A stretch of 64,000 nucleotides of DNA from Aquipseudomonas alcaligenes (lineage in GTDB: Bacteria > Pseudomonadota > Gammaproteobacteria > Pseudomonadales > Pseudomonadaceae). The stretch is from the NCBI RefSeq assembly GCF_900156545.1, contig NZ_FTNW01000004.1, forward strand, positions 186,001 through 250,000. Direction: 5' to 3'. This document shows, in pieces, positions 27,489 to 40,652 of this stretch (the stretch's first letter is position 1; each line of letters begins with the position of its first letter). Below the pieces are notes generated by a model. That model had not been told where the DNA came from. It did not search any database and saw only the letters and a program-made list of their open reading frames with translations. Made by a program: the position numbers and the translations under genes.

Positions 27489-28286
27489 CTAGCGGTTACT
27501 GACGCATTGATTCAGCTGGGCACGCGCGGCCAGGCCATCGGTCCAATCGATATCTGCCACCGCACGCCCGCCCATCTCGACGATGAAATGCTCGACATCC
27601 AGCATGGTGGCGAGCGCCGCGTCGATGTCCGGCACGGTCAGGCCGATCGCACCGGCCGGAATATTCGGCACCGAGAAATTCAACGCGTTCACCGACTGCG
27701 GCTGATACTTCGACTGCTTGAGCGTCACCGCGACGGTTTGCGTCTCTGCCGGCCTGGGAATATCCGCGCTCCAGAAGATCAGCATCCCGCCCTGATAGGC
27801 CTTGCCGGGGCCGACAATACTGACTGCGCCGCCTGCCTTGCTCCACATGGCCACGCAATTGTCTCCGGGTGCCGAATCCTTCCTACCCTGAAAGATTTTC
27901 CATTGCCCCTGCTGGTAGCGCTGGTACTCCGGGTCCGCCTCCAGCTTTTGCAGTTTGGCTTCGGCTTCCTGCATCTGCTTCTGGAGTTCGGCGTTTCTGG
28001 CCGCCTGCTCGTTGATGGCGATGCTCATGGCGTCGTAACTGGGCGGGGCGGGATCAGCAAAGATATTGCAGCCGTCGCAGCGGTAGCCGGCATAGCCACC
28101 GCCGGTGCTGGCAGCCCCGCCGCCGGTGGCCACACACAGCGGAACAGCGGCAACGCCATGGGTGCCACCGCCAACGCCGATCTGCTGTTCACCCGGCCCA
28201 GGGCCACCCGGGCACGGATAGTTCGCCAATGCCGGTTGCGCGGTCAAAACCACAGCGGCAAACACGCAAAATAGAAGGAATTTCAT
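27489..28286 (-). CDS. Uncharacterised secreted protein
   Basis: 265 residues with a signal peptide (KFLLFCVFAAVVLTAQPALA). The mature N-terminus is glycine/cysteine-rich (NYPCPGGPGPGEQQIGVGGG, VAAVPLC, YRCDGCNIF), followed by a charged helix with coiled-coil character (AARNAELQKQMQEAEAKLQK) and a beta-rich C-terminal half. The CPGGPGPGE..GG.GVA.VPLC start resembles the N-terminus of some secreted DUF4189-type proteins, but I cannot assign a function. Base composition is slightly less GC-rich than its neighbours. Confidence 0.7.
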   Translation of the reverse strand: MKFLLFCVFAAVVLTAQPALANYPCPGGPGPGEQQIGVGGGTHGVAAVPLCVATGGGAASTGGGYAGYRCDGCNIFADPAPPSYDAMSIAINEQAARNAELQKQMQEAEAKLQKLEADPEYQRYQQGQWKIFQGRKDSAPGDNCVAMWSKAGGAVSIVGPGKAYQGGMLIFWSADIPRPAETQTVAVTLKQSKYQPQSVNALNFSVPNIPAGAIGLTVPDIDAALATMLDVEHFIVEMGGRAVADIDWTDGLAARAQLNQCVSNR

Positions 28287-28446
28287 CGTATCTCTAAGCT
28301 TCCAGTCATTTTGAAGGGCGGTTGCAGATGCCGAGCGCCTGAGCCTCCTGCGTCACTCAAAGCATAATCAAAGGGCGCAGTTTTATGTGTCGGACAGCCA
28401 TCAACTTGAATCGCTCCGGCACATCGTCCCTATGTTGCAGCCATGA

Positions 28447-28472
28447 AAAAGGCCGCCCGAAGGCGGCCTTTT
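28447..28472 (-). terminator. Terminator of the spu operon
   Basis: AAAAGGCCGCC and GGCGGCCTTTT flank a CGAA loop, 19 nt beyond the stop of the last spu gene, with a T run on the minus strand. The remaining gap (28287-28446) holds no feature I can support. Confidence 0.8.
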
Positions 28473-28490
28473 CAGGGTGCAGCAATCGAC

Positions 28491-29369
28491 TCAGGCGGCC
28501 TGGACCGGCTTCCAGTTGGAGCTGGAAGATTCCTGCGCCATGGCTTCCATGGCCTGCTGGATCGCGCGCTTGCGACGCTCCTCGGCACGGCGAGTGAAAT
28601 ACCAGGCGAGGAAGGTGAACAGCGATACGGTCAGCAGAATCAGGCTGGCGATCGCGTTGATCTCCGGCTTCACGCCCAGGCGCACGGCGGAGAAGACTTC
28701 CATCGGCAACGTGGTCGAACCCGGACCGGAGACGAAGCTGGCCAGCACCAGATCGTCGAGCGACAGGGCGAAGGACATCATGCCGCCAGCGGCCAGCGAT
28801 GGCGCAATCATCGGGATGGTGATCAGGAAGAACACCTTCCACGGCTTGGCGCCCAGGTCCATGGCCGCTTCCTCGATGGACAGGTCGAGCTCGCGCAGAC
28901 GTGCCGACACCACCACCGCCACATAGGCCGAGCAGAAGGTGGTGTGGGCGATCCAGATGGTCACCAGGCCACGCTCCTGCGGCCAGCCGATCAGCTGGGC
29001 CATGGCCACGAACAGCAGCAGCAGGGACAGACCGGTGATCACTTCCGGCATCACCAGCGGTGCGGTGACCAGGCCGCCGAACAGGGTACGCCCCTTGAAG
29101 CGGGTGACCCGGGTGAGCACGAAGGCAGCCAGGGTACCCAGCGCCACGGCAGCCACGGCGGTGTACAGGGCGATTTCCAGGGAGCGCCCCACCGAGCCCA
29201 TCAGCTGGCTGTTGTCGAGCAGGCCGGCGTACCACTTGATCGACCAGCCGCCCCACACGGTTACCAGCTTGGAGGCGTTGAAGGAGTAGATCACCATGAT
29301 CAGCATGGGCAGGTAGATAAAGGCCAGGCCCACCCAGAGCATGACATTGGAGAAGCTCAGCTTTTTCAT
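28491..29369 (-). CDS. spuH: Polyamine ABC transporter permease SpuH
   Basis: A 292-residue PotC/PotI-type inner-membrane permease with six hydrophobic segments (VMLWVGLAFIYLPMLIMVIY first) and the ATPase-contact loop IEEAAMDLGAKPWKVFFLIT. Last gene of the spu operon. It overlaps spuG by 4 nt (29366-29369). Confidence 0.94.
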   Translation of the reverse strand: MKKLSFSNVMLWVGLAFIYLPMLIMVIYSFNASKLVTVWGGWSIKWYAGLLDNSQLMGSVGRSLEIALYTAVAAVALGTLAAFVLTRVTRFKGRTLFGGLVTAPLVMPEVITGLSLLLLFVAMAQLIGWPQERGLVTIWIAHTTFCSAYVAVVVSARLRELDLSIEEAAMDLGAKPWKVFFLITIPMIAPSLAAGGMMSFALSLDDLVLASFVSGPGSTTLPMEVFSAVRLGVKPEINAIASLILLTVSLFTFLAWYFTRRAEERRKRAIQQAMEAMAQESSSSNWKPVQAA

Positions 29370-30274
29370 GCGCGACCCTCCATTTCCTTAGCCTGGTTGC
29401 GGTTGAACCAGATGATCGGGCCCATCAGGATGATCAGCATGATCACCGCCAGCGCGGACGCCACCGGCCAGTCGCGGTTGTTGAAGAATTCCTGCCACAG
29501 CACCTTGCCGATCATCAGGGTCTCCGGGCCGCCGAGCAGTTCGGGAATCACGAACTCGCCCACCGCCGGGATGAATACCAGCATGGAGCCGGCGATGATG
29601 CCGTTCTTCGACAGCGGCACGGTGATCTTCCAGAAGTTGTTGAAGTTGCTCGAGCCCAGATCGGAGGCAGCCTCCAGCAGGCTCATGTCGTGCTTCACCA
29701 GGTTGGCGTAGAGCGGCAGGATCATGAACGGCAGGTACGAGTAGACGATGCCGATATAGACCGCCAGGTTGGTGTTGAGGATCTGCAGCGGCTGGTCGAT
29801 CAGTCCGATGCTCTGCAGGAAGCCGTTGAGCAAGCCGTTGTTGCTGAGGATACCCATCCAGGCGTAGACGCGGATCAGGATCGCGGTCCAGGTCGGCATC
29901 ATGATCAGCAGCAGCAGCACGGTCTGCGCTTCCTTGCTGGCCCGGGCGATGGAGTAGGCCATCGGATAGCCGATCAGCAGGCACAGCAGGGTGCTGATGA
30001 AGGCCATCTTCAGCGAGCCAAGATAGGCCGAGAGGTACAGATCGTCCTCGAGAAGCATGACGTAGTTGCCCAGATTGAGCAGGATCGACAGCTGGTTGTC
30101 GGCCCAGCTGTAGATTTCCGTGTAGGGCGGAATGGCCACGTCGGCCTCGGCAAAGCTGATCTTCAGAACAATGAAGAACGGCAGCAGGAAGAACAGGAAC
30201 AGCCAGAAGAAAGGCACACCGATCACGGCATGCCGCCCGGTGGGCAGGTAGCGCTTCAGTTTGCCGATCTTCAT
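29366..30274 (-). CDS. spuG: Polyamine ABC transporter permease SpuG
   Basis: A 302-residue PotB/PotH-type permease (VIGVPFFWLFLFFLLPFFIV first segment; LLEAASDLGSSNFNNFWKI coupling loop). The ATG at 30274 overlaps the spuF stop (ATGA), indicating coupled translation. Confidence 0.94.
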   Translation of the reverse strand: MKIGKLKRYLPTGRHAVIGVPFFWLFLFFLLPFFIVLKISFAEADVAIPPYTEIYSWADNQLSILLNLGNYVMLLEDDLYLSAYLGSLKMAFISTLLCLLIGYPMAYSIARASKEAQTVLLLLIMMPTWTAILIRVYAWMGILSNNGLLNGFLQSIGLIDQPLQILNTNLAVYIGIVYSYLPFMILPLYANLVKHDMSLLEAASDLGSSNFNNFWKITVPLSKNGIIAGSMLVFIPAVGEFVIPELLGGPETLMIGKVLWQEFFNNRDWPVASALAVIMLIILMGPIIWFNRNQAKEMEGRA

Positions 30275-31425
30275 GATTGCAGTACCACGCCGCTGTCGTC
30301 TTCCCAGTACACCACCACCGCATCGTCCCAGGTCGGACGCTTGCCGCGGCGCTCGGCGTTGGCGATGAAGCACTGCACGATCTGCCCGGAGCTGAGCTTC
30401 ACGTAGTACACCGAGTGGCCGCCGAGGTAAGCGATGTCATGCACGGTGCCGTTGCACCAGTTGTAGTTCGGGTGCTCGTGATCGGCCGGCAGCTGTGTGG
30501 CCATCAGCAGCTTCTCCGGACGCAGGGCGTAGCTGACCGACTTGTTCTCGGCACGGGTACTGACGCCGTGGCCGATGTAGATCGGCTTGTCCAGCTGCGG
30601 GCAGCTGATGATGGCGTGGTCGGCCTCGTCGGTGGTGATCTGCCCGTCGAACAGGTTGACGCTGCCGATGAACTCGCACACCAGGCGGCTGGCCGGGGTC
30701 TCGTAGATATCGATCGGGCTGCCGGTCTGGGCGATCCAGCCGAGGTGCATGATGGCGATACGCTGGGCCATGGTCATGGCCTCTTCCTGGTCGTGGGTCA
30801 CCATCACGCAGGTCACGCCGACGCGTTCGATGATCTCGACAAGCTCAAGCTGCATCTGCGAACGCAGCTTCTTGTCCAGAGCACCCATGGGCTCGTCGAG
30901 CAGCAGCAGTTTCGGACGCTTGGCCAGGGACCGGGCCAGGGCCACGCGCTGGCGCTGGCCACCGGAGAGCTGGTGCGGCTTGCGCTTGGCGTACTGGGTC
31001 ATGTGCACCAGCTTGAGCATTTCGGCCACGCGCTCATCGATCTCGGCCTGCGGCAGCTTGTCCTGCTTGAGGCCGAAGGCGATGTTCTGCGCCACGGTCA
31101 TGTGCGGGAACAGCGCGTAGGACTGGAACATCATGTTGATCGGCCGCTCGTAGGGCGGCATGTCGGTGATGTCCACGCCGTCGAGCAGGATGCGCCCGGA
31201 GGTGGGACGCTCGAAGCCGGCGAGCATGCGCAGCAGGGTCGACTTGCCCGAGCCGGAGCCACCGAGCAGGGCGAAGATCTCACCCTTGTTGATGGTCAGC
31301 GAGACGTCATCGACCGCTACGGTCTCGTCGAACTTCTTGGTCACGCGGTCGATCTTGACCAGCACCTCTTTAGGTTGCTGGTTGCCCTCAAGGGCTTTCT
31401 TGTAGGCGCTGGAGGCAACGGCCAT
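30271..31425 (-). CDS. spuF: Polyamine ABC transporter ATPase SpuF
   Basis: A 384-residue PotA/PotG-type ATPase: Walker A GGSGSGKST, signature LSGGQRQRVALARSL, Walker B LLLLDEPMGAL, switch [12 protein letters not shown]-terminal TOBE region. The ATG at 31425 (MAVASSAYKK) follows GGGAG at proper spacing. It powers spermidine/putrescine uptake with SpuD/E and SpuG/H. Confidence 0.95.
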   Translation of the reverse strand: MAVASSAYKKALEGNQQPKEVLVKIDRVTKKFDETVAVDDVSLTINKGEIFALLGGSGSGKSTLLRMLAGFERPTSGRILLDGVDITDMPPYERPINMMFQSYALFPHMTVAQNIAFGLKQDKLPQAEIDERVAEMLKLVHMTQYAKRKPHQLSGGQRQRVALARSLAKRPKLLLLDEPMGALDKKLRSQMQLELVEIIERVGVTCVMVTHDQEEAMTMAQRIAIMHLGWIAQTGSPIDIYETPASRLVCEFIGSVNLFDGQITTDEADHAIISCPQLDKPIYIGHGVSTRAENKSVSYALRPEKLLMATQLPADHEHPNYNWCNGTVHDIAYLGGHSVYYVKLSSGQIVQCFIANAERRGKRPTWDDAVVVYWEDDSGVVLQS

Positions 31426-31481
31426 TTCCAAAACTCCCGGAAAGATAAATCGTGCCCGGCCGGCAAGGCCGGGCAGTGAAC

Positions 31482-35380
<3,899 letters not shown>

Positions 35381-35464
35381 AACAACACCTTTCTATACGC
35401 GAGCCGCCGGCGGCGACTCGATGAAATCCGTGGCAACGGGCGCGGCGTGCCGCGCCCGCCCCAA

Positions 35465-36823
35465 TCACACCGACAGCAGCAGGAACTCACGCTCCCAGGA
35501 GCTGATCACGCGCTTGAAGTTCTCGTGCTCGGCGCGCTTGACCGCGACGTAGCCTCGCACGAACTTCTCGCCCAGGTACTTCTCGGCGTCCTTGCAGGCT
35601 TCCATGCGCTCCAGTGCGCTCTCGATGGTCACCGGCAGGCGCAGGTTGCGTCGCTCGTAGCCGCGCCCCTTGACCGGCGCGCTGGGCTTGAGACCCTCGA
35701 CCATGCCGATGTAGCCGCACAGCAGCGAAGCCGCCAGCACCAGATAAGGGTTGGCGTCGGCACCGGCCAGGCGGTTTTCCACGCGGCGGTTCTGCGGCGA
35801 TGCTTCCGGCACGCGCAGGCCCACGGTGCGGTTCTCCTCGCCCCACTCGACGTTCACCGGTGCCGAGGTATCCGGCAGGAAGCGGCGGAACGAGTTGACG
35901 TTCGGCGCGAACAGCGGCAACACCTCGGGGATGTACTTCTGCAGGCCGCCGATGTGGTGCATGAACAGTTCGCTCATGGTGCCGTCGGCGTTGGAGAACA
36001 GGTTCTTGCCGGTCTTGATGTCCACCACGCTCTGGTGAATGTGCATGGCGCTGCCCGGCTGATCGGTGATCGGCTTGGCCATGAAGGTGGCCGCCACGTC
36101 ATGCTTGAGCGCGGCCTCGCGCATGGTGCGCTTGAACACGGTGATCTGGTCGGCCAGGTGCAGCGCGTCGCCGTGACGGAAGTTGATTTCCATCTGCGCC
36201 GGGCCGTCTTCGTGGATCAGCGTATCGAGGTCCAGGTCCTGCAGTTCGCACCAGTCGTAGACGTCCTCGAACAGCGGGTCGAATTCGTTGGCCGCGTCGA
36301 TGGAGAAGGACTGGCGACCGACTTCCGGGCGACCGGAGCGGCCCATCGGCGCTACCAGCGGGAAGTCCGGGTCGCTGTTGCGCTTGGTCAGGTAGAACTC
36401 CATCTCCGGCGCAACGATCGGCTTCCAGCCCTTGTCGGCGTAGAGCTTGAGGATCTTCTTGAGGACGTTGCGCGGCGACAGCTCGATCGGGTTGCCCTGC
36501 TTGTCGAAGGTGTCGTGGATCACCATCGCAGTGGGCTCGATGGCCCAGGGCACGAGGAACACGGCGTTCTCGTCCGGACGGCAGAACATGTCGATGTCCG
36601 CCTCGTCGAGCAGCTCGTAATAGATGTCGTCCTCGACGTAGTCGCCGGTCACGGTCTGCAGCAGCACACTCTCGGGGAGGCGCATGCCCTTCTCGTCGAG
36701 GAACTTGTTGGTCGGCGAAATCTTGCCGCGGGCAATGCCGGTAAGATCGCTGATCAAGCATTCAACTTCGGTGATTTTGCGTTCTTTCAGCCAGCTGGTG
36801 AGCTGGTCTAGCTTGGTACTCAT
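35465..36823 (-). CDS. spuB: Gamma-glutamylpolyamine synthetase SpuB
   Basis: A 452-residue glutamine-synthetase-family ligase that attaches glutamate to a polyamine, the first step of the gamma-glutamylation route. Seen: the N-terminal beta-grasp (VECLISDLTGIARGK), VAPEMEFYL (metal Glu), GSAMHIHQSVVD (ATP/metal region) and ENRLAGADANPYLVLAASL. It is paralogous to SpuI at 37940. Confidence 0.95.
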   Translation of the reverse strand: MSTKLDQLTSWLKERKITEVECLISDLTGIARGKISPTNKFLDEKGMRLPESVLLQTVTGDYVEDDIYYELLDEADIDMFCRPDENAVFLVPWAIEPTAMVIHDTFDKQGNPIELSPRNVLKKILKLYADKGWKPIVAPEMEFYLTKRNSDPDFPLVAPMGRSGRPEVGRQSFSIDAANEFDPLFEDVYDWCELQDLDLDTLIHEDGPAQMEINFRHGDALHLADQITVFKRTMREAALKHDVAATFMAKPITDQPGSAMHIHQSVVDIKTGKNLFSNADGTMSELFMHHIGGLQKYIPEVLPLFAPNVNSFRRFLPDTSAPVNVEWGEENRTVGLRVPEASPQNRRVENRLAGADANPYLVLAASLLCGYIGMVEGLKPSAPVKGRGYERRNLRLPVTIESALERMEACKDAEKYLGEKFVRGYVAVKRAEHENFKRVISSWEREFLLLSV

Positions 36824-36910
36824 AGAGACCTCAGGGTTGTAGAGCGGCTACTGCGGACCGGTTAAAGCCTAGCGAAACCTCCCAGTTTCGCCGACCGGTT
36901 GCTCACCTAC

Positions 36911-37663
36911 TCAGCGTTGCCCCGCCTTCTTCCTGCATGCCTCACCAAAGGCCTGGAAGATGGCGAGATAATTCGGGTTCGATCGCACCTGCCACTCCGG
37001 GTGCCACTGCACCCCGAGCGCGAAACTTGGCGCACCTTCGACGGAGAAGGCTTCGATCAACCCGTCAGGCGCCAGTGCTTCTACGCGAAGGCCCGGCGCC
37101 AGACGCTGAACGCCCTGGCCATGAATGGAATTGACTTGAATCTCGTCCGGCAAGCCGATGCCGGCGAGCACACCGCCCTGTTGCACGCGAACGACGTGGC
37201 GGGGGGCGTATTGGATCTCGACCGGCTGGTCAGCCGGCTCGCGGTGGTCCATCATGCCAGTCACCTCCTGCACACGCTGGTGCAGGGTGCCGCCGAAGGC
37301 CACGTTCATTTCCTGGAAGCCGCGGCAGATACCCAGCACGGGGATTCCGGCATCGATGGCCTTGCGAATCAGCGGCAGGGTGGTGGCATCGCGGCAGGTA
37401 TCGTGATGTGTGCCGGGCGCGCTGGCCGGGCCACTATAATGATGAGGTTCGACATTCGACGGCGAACCGGTGAACAGCAGGCCGTCGACGCTGGCCAGCA
37501 GGGTGTCGTGATCGATCAGCTCGCCCAGCGCCGGAATCACCAGGGGCAGCGCATCGGCCCCCACCGCCACGGCGCGCACATATTTGTCGCCGACTATGTG
37601 GTTGGGATGCAGACCGACCTGCTTGGTGCAGGCCGTGACGCCGATGATCGGCAGGCGCAACAT
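36911..37663 (-). CDS. spuA: Gamma-glutamyl-GABA hydrolase-type glutamine amidotransferase SpuA
   Basis: A 250-residue class I GATase: nucleophile elbow GICRGFQEMNVAFGG (Cys near residue 114) and catalytic HPEW near residue 220. PuuD-type enzymes release GABA from gamma-glutamyl-GABA. First gene of the spu operon and divergent from spuI. Confidence 0.94.
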   Translation of the reverse strand: MLRLPIIGVTACTKQVGLHPNHIVGDKYVRAVAVGADALPLVIPALGELIDHDTLLASVDGLLFTGSPSNVEPHHYSGPASAPGTHHDTCRDATTLPLIRKAIDAGIPVLGICRGFQEMNVAFGGTLHQRVQEVTGMMDHREPADQPVEIQYAPRHVVRVQQGGVLAGIGLPDEIQVNSIHGQGVQRLAPGLRVEALAPDGLIEAFSVEGAPSFALGVQWHPEWQVRSNPNYLAIFQAFGEACRKKAGQR

Positions 37664-37939
37664 GGGACACCCGTTCTTATGCTGTTGTCAGGTGAGGCCG
37701 AGATTAGCCTTGTTCAATTTATTACACAATAGGGCTGTAAAAAATCGAACACACTCGACTGAGCAGCAGGTCCGACAGGGCTGACCAGCCGGTCCGGAAA
37801 CCTCGCAATGCCCCAAAACTGGCCATCGAGCCCCGTTTCAGGGCAAAATGGGACGCTATTGACAGCCCAGGGTGTTTGATATTGACTCAGGGCTGCTTAA
37901 GCGAATGATTGAAATTTTTAACAATAAAGGTGTTGCATC
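37664..37939. promoter_or_regulatory. spuA / spuI divergent control region
   Basis: 276 bp without a gene, much more AT-rich near spuI (TTTGATATTGACT, ATTGAAATTTTTAACAAT) and spuA (TTCAATTTATTACACAA). ATTG..CAAT at 37899-37915 and a TTGACA hexamer at 37859 are visible, but no complete promoter can be assigned. In PAO1 this interval responds to polyamines through PauR and other regulators. Confidence 0.5.
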
Positions 37940-39319
37940 ATGTCGGTACCCCCGCGTGCCGTTCAGCTCAACGAGGCGAACGCGTTCCTTAAGGAACATC
38001 CGGAAGTCCAGTTCGTTGACCTTCTGATTGCTGATATGAATGGGGTGGTGCGCGGTAAGCGCATCGAACGTAACAGCCTGCACAAGGTGTACGAAAAGGG
38101 CATCAACCTGCCCGCCTCGCTGTTTGCCCTCGACATCAACGGCTCTACTGTAGAAAGCACCGGCCTCGGCCTGGACATCGGCGATGCCGATCGCATCTGC
38201 TTCCCCATTCCCAATACCCTGTGCAACGAGCCTTGGCAGAAGCGCCCCACCGCGCAGCTGCTGATGACCATGCACGAGATGGACGGCAAGCCGTTCTTCG
38301 CCGACCCGCGCGAAGTGCTGCGCCAGGTCGTGGCCAAGTTCGACGAGATGAACTTGAAGATCTGCGCCGCCTTTGAGCTGGAGTTCTACCTGATCGACCA
38401 GGAGAACGTGAACGGCCGCCCGCAACCACCGCGCTCGCCGATGTCGGGCAAGCGCCCGCAGTCTACCCAGGTGTACCTGATCGACGACCTCGACGAATAC
38501 GTCGACTGCCTGCAGGACATGCTGGAAGCCGCCAAGGAACAGGGCATCCCGGCCGACGCCATCGTCAAGGAAAGCGCCCCGGCGCAGTTCGAGGTCAACC
38601 TGCACCACGTCGAGGACGCGATCAAGGCCTGCGACTACGCGCTGCTGCTCAAGCGCCTGATCAAGAACATCGCCTACGACCATGAGATGGACACCACCTT
38701 CATGGCCAAGCCCTACCCGGGCCAGGCGGGCAATGGCCTGCACGTGCACATCTCGCTGCTCGACAAGACCACCGGCAAGAACATCTTCACCAGCGATGAT
38801 CCCCAGGAGAACGCCGCACTGCGCAACGCGATCGGCGGTGTCCTGGAGACCATGCCGGCGTCCATGGCCTTCCTCTGCCCCAACGTCAACTCGTACCGCC
38901 GCTTCGGCGCCCAGTTCTACGTGCCCAACGCGCCAAGCTGGGGCCTGGACAACCGCACCGTGGCCGTGCGCGTACCGACCGGCAGTGCCGACGCCGTGCG
39001 CATCGAACACCGCGTGGCCGGTGCCGATGCCAACCCCTACCTGATGATGGCAGCGATTCTCGCCGGCATTCACCACGGTCTGACCAACCAGATCGATCCG
39101 GGTGATCCGATCGAGGGCAACTCCTACGAACAGCTGGAACAAAGCCTGCCGAACAACCTGCGCGATGCCCTGCGCGAGCTGGACGACAGCGAAGTGCTGA
39201 ACAAGTACATCAGCCCGGACTACATCGACATCTTCGTCGCGTGCAAGGAAGCCGAACTGCAGGAGTTCGAGACCACCATCTCCGATCTCGAATACAACTG
39301 GTACCTGCATACCGTTTGA
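37940..39319 (+). CDS. spuI: Gamma-glutamylpolyamine synthetase SpuI
   Basis: A 459-residue glutamine-synthetase-family enzyme of the polyamine gamma-glutamylation pathway. Seen: FVDLLIADMNGVVRGKRIE, ICAAFELEFYLID, NGLHVHISLLDKTTGKNIF and EHRVAGADANPYLMMAAIL. AAAGG upstream supports the ATG at 37940. Equivalent to PA0296. Confidence 0.95.
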   Translation: MSVPPRAVQLNEANAFLKEHPEVQFVDLLIADMNGVVRGKRIERNSLHKVYEKGINLPASLFALDINGSTVESTGLGLDIGDADRICFPIPNTLCNEPWQKRPTAQLLMTMHEMDGKPFFADPREVLRQVVAKFDEMNLKICAAFELEFYLIDQENVNGRPQPPRSPMSGKRPQSTQVYLIDDLDEYVDCLQDMLEAAKEQGIPADAIVKESAPAQFEVNLHHVEDAIKACDYALLLKRLIKNIAYDHEMDTTFMAKPYPGQAGNGLHVHISLLDKTTGKNIFTSDDPQENAALRNAIGGVLETMPASMAFLCPNVNSYRRFGAQFYVPNAPSWGLDNRTVAVRVPTGSADAVRIEHRVAGADANPYLMMAAILAGIHHGLTNQIDPGDPIEGNSYEQLEQSLPNNLRDALRELDDSEVLNKYISPDYIDIFVACKEAELQEFETTISDLEYNWYLHTV

Positions 39320-39330
39320 TGCAACACCCC

Positions 39331-39360
39331 AACGCCGGCCGCAGTGCCGGCGTTGTTTTA
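39331..39360 (+). terminator. Terminator of spuI
   Basis: AACGCCGGC (39331-39339) pairs with GCCGGCGTT (39346-39354) and is followed by GTTTTA, just after the spuI stop. Confidence 0.85.
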
Positions 39361-39442
39361 TCTGCCGCCTGCGCTTTGCCGACCGTCACTCCAAGTGCGC
39401 GGTGTGGCAAAGCCTTGCCCGACAATCACCGAGGAGGTCGTC

Positions 39443-40498
39443 ATGTTTCGCATTCTTGCTCCGCTGCTGCTGACCCTCGCCCCGGGGCTCGCGGCGGCTG
39501 CCGACAGCATCCGGGTCTACAACTGGAACGACTACATTGCCCCGCAGGTCCTGGCGGACTTCACCAAGGCCACCGGCATCGCCGTGGAGTACCACACCTA
39601 TGCCTCGGCCGAGGAGCTCGACAAGATCCTCGCCAGCGGCGAGAGCATCGACATCGCCGTGCCCTCGCAGAACGACCTGCCGCCGCTGATCAAGGCCGGC
39701 CTGGTGCAGCCGCTGGACATGAGCCGCCTGCCCAATCGCAAGCACCTGGACAAGCAGCTGCTAAGCAAGCTGGCCGCCGTGGACCCGCAGAACCGCTATG
39801 CGGTGCCCTACCTGTGGGGCGCCGTGGGCCTGGCGATCAACACGCCACAGGCGGAAGCGGCCTACGGCGGACCGCTGCCCTCCAGTTGGAGCCTGCTGTT
39901 CGACCCGGCGCAGAGCAGCAAGCTGGCCTCCTGCGGCGTCAGCGTGCTGGATGCCCCGGACGAGATGTTCTACAACCTGCTCAGCTACCAGGGCCGCAGC
40001 CTCACCAACAGCTCGCCAGGGCGCCTGCGCAAGGCCGGCGAGGCGCTGATGGGCCTGCGTCCGAACCTGCGCTACGTGGACAGCGAGCGCTACATCGACG
40101 ACCTCAACCAAGGCAAGCTGTGCGTGGCCGTGGCCTGGGTCGGCGACGCCCTGGGCGCCAGCGATGCCGGGCAGCCGGTGCAGTTCGTGGTGCCGGAAGA
40201 AGGCTCCACGCTGTTCATCGACAACCTGGTGATCCCGTCCAGCGCGCGGCGTGCCGACCTGGCCCACCAGTTCATCGACTACCTGATGCAGCCGCAGGTC
40301 GCCGCGCAGATCAGCAGCGAGACGCTCTACCCGAGCGCCAACCTCGGGGCGCAGCAGTTCCTCGAACCCAAGCTGCGCGACCAGCTGGGGCGCAACCTGG
40401 ACAGCGCCAAGAATCGCCTGTTCGCCCTGATGCCGCTGTCGGACAAGCTGAAGAGCGCACGCGACGAGACCTGGAGCCGTTTCCGCGACGGCAGCTGA
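39443..40498 (+). CDS. Orphan polyamine-binding periplasmic protein
   Basis: 351 residues with a signal peptide (FRILAPLLLTLAPGLAAAAD) and PotF-like features (VYNWNDYIAPQVLADF, YASAEELDKILASGESIDIAVPS, VPYLWGAVGLAINTP, FIDYLMQPQVAAQ). Clearly related to SpuD/SpuE but without adjacent permease or ATPase genes. Equivalent to PA0295. GAGGAGG just upstream fixes the ATG at 39443. aguR follows on the same strand. Confidence 0.9.
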   Translation: MFRILAPLLLTLAPGLAAAADSIRVYNWNDYIAPQVLADFTKATGIAVEYHTYASAEELDKILASGESIDIAVPSQNDLPPLIKAGLVQPLDMSRLPNRKHLDKQLLSKLAAVDPQNRYAVPYLWGAVGLAINTPQAEAAYGGPLPSSWSLLFDPAQSSKLASCGVSVLDAPDEMFYNLLSYQGRSLTNSSPGRLRKAGEALMGLRPNLRYVDSERYIDDLNQGKLCVAVAWVGDALGASDAGQPVQFVVPEEGSTLFIDNLVIPSSARRADLAHQFIDYLMQPQVAAQISSETLYPSANLGAQQFLEPKLRDQLGRNLDSAKNRLFALMPLSDKLKSARDETWSRFRDGS

Positions 40499-40652
40499 AC
40501 CTCGGGGCGATGGAGCACCTGCGCCACAGCGACCGGCAGGTGCCCCGCCACCAGCCGTGACCCGTCCGGTAGACCTGCCCCCTCCCGACGAACGGCTTGC
40601 CACCCCTGCCCGTCTGGCGTCCAATAGCGCCTCGCACGGACAGGAGATGAGC

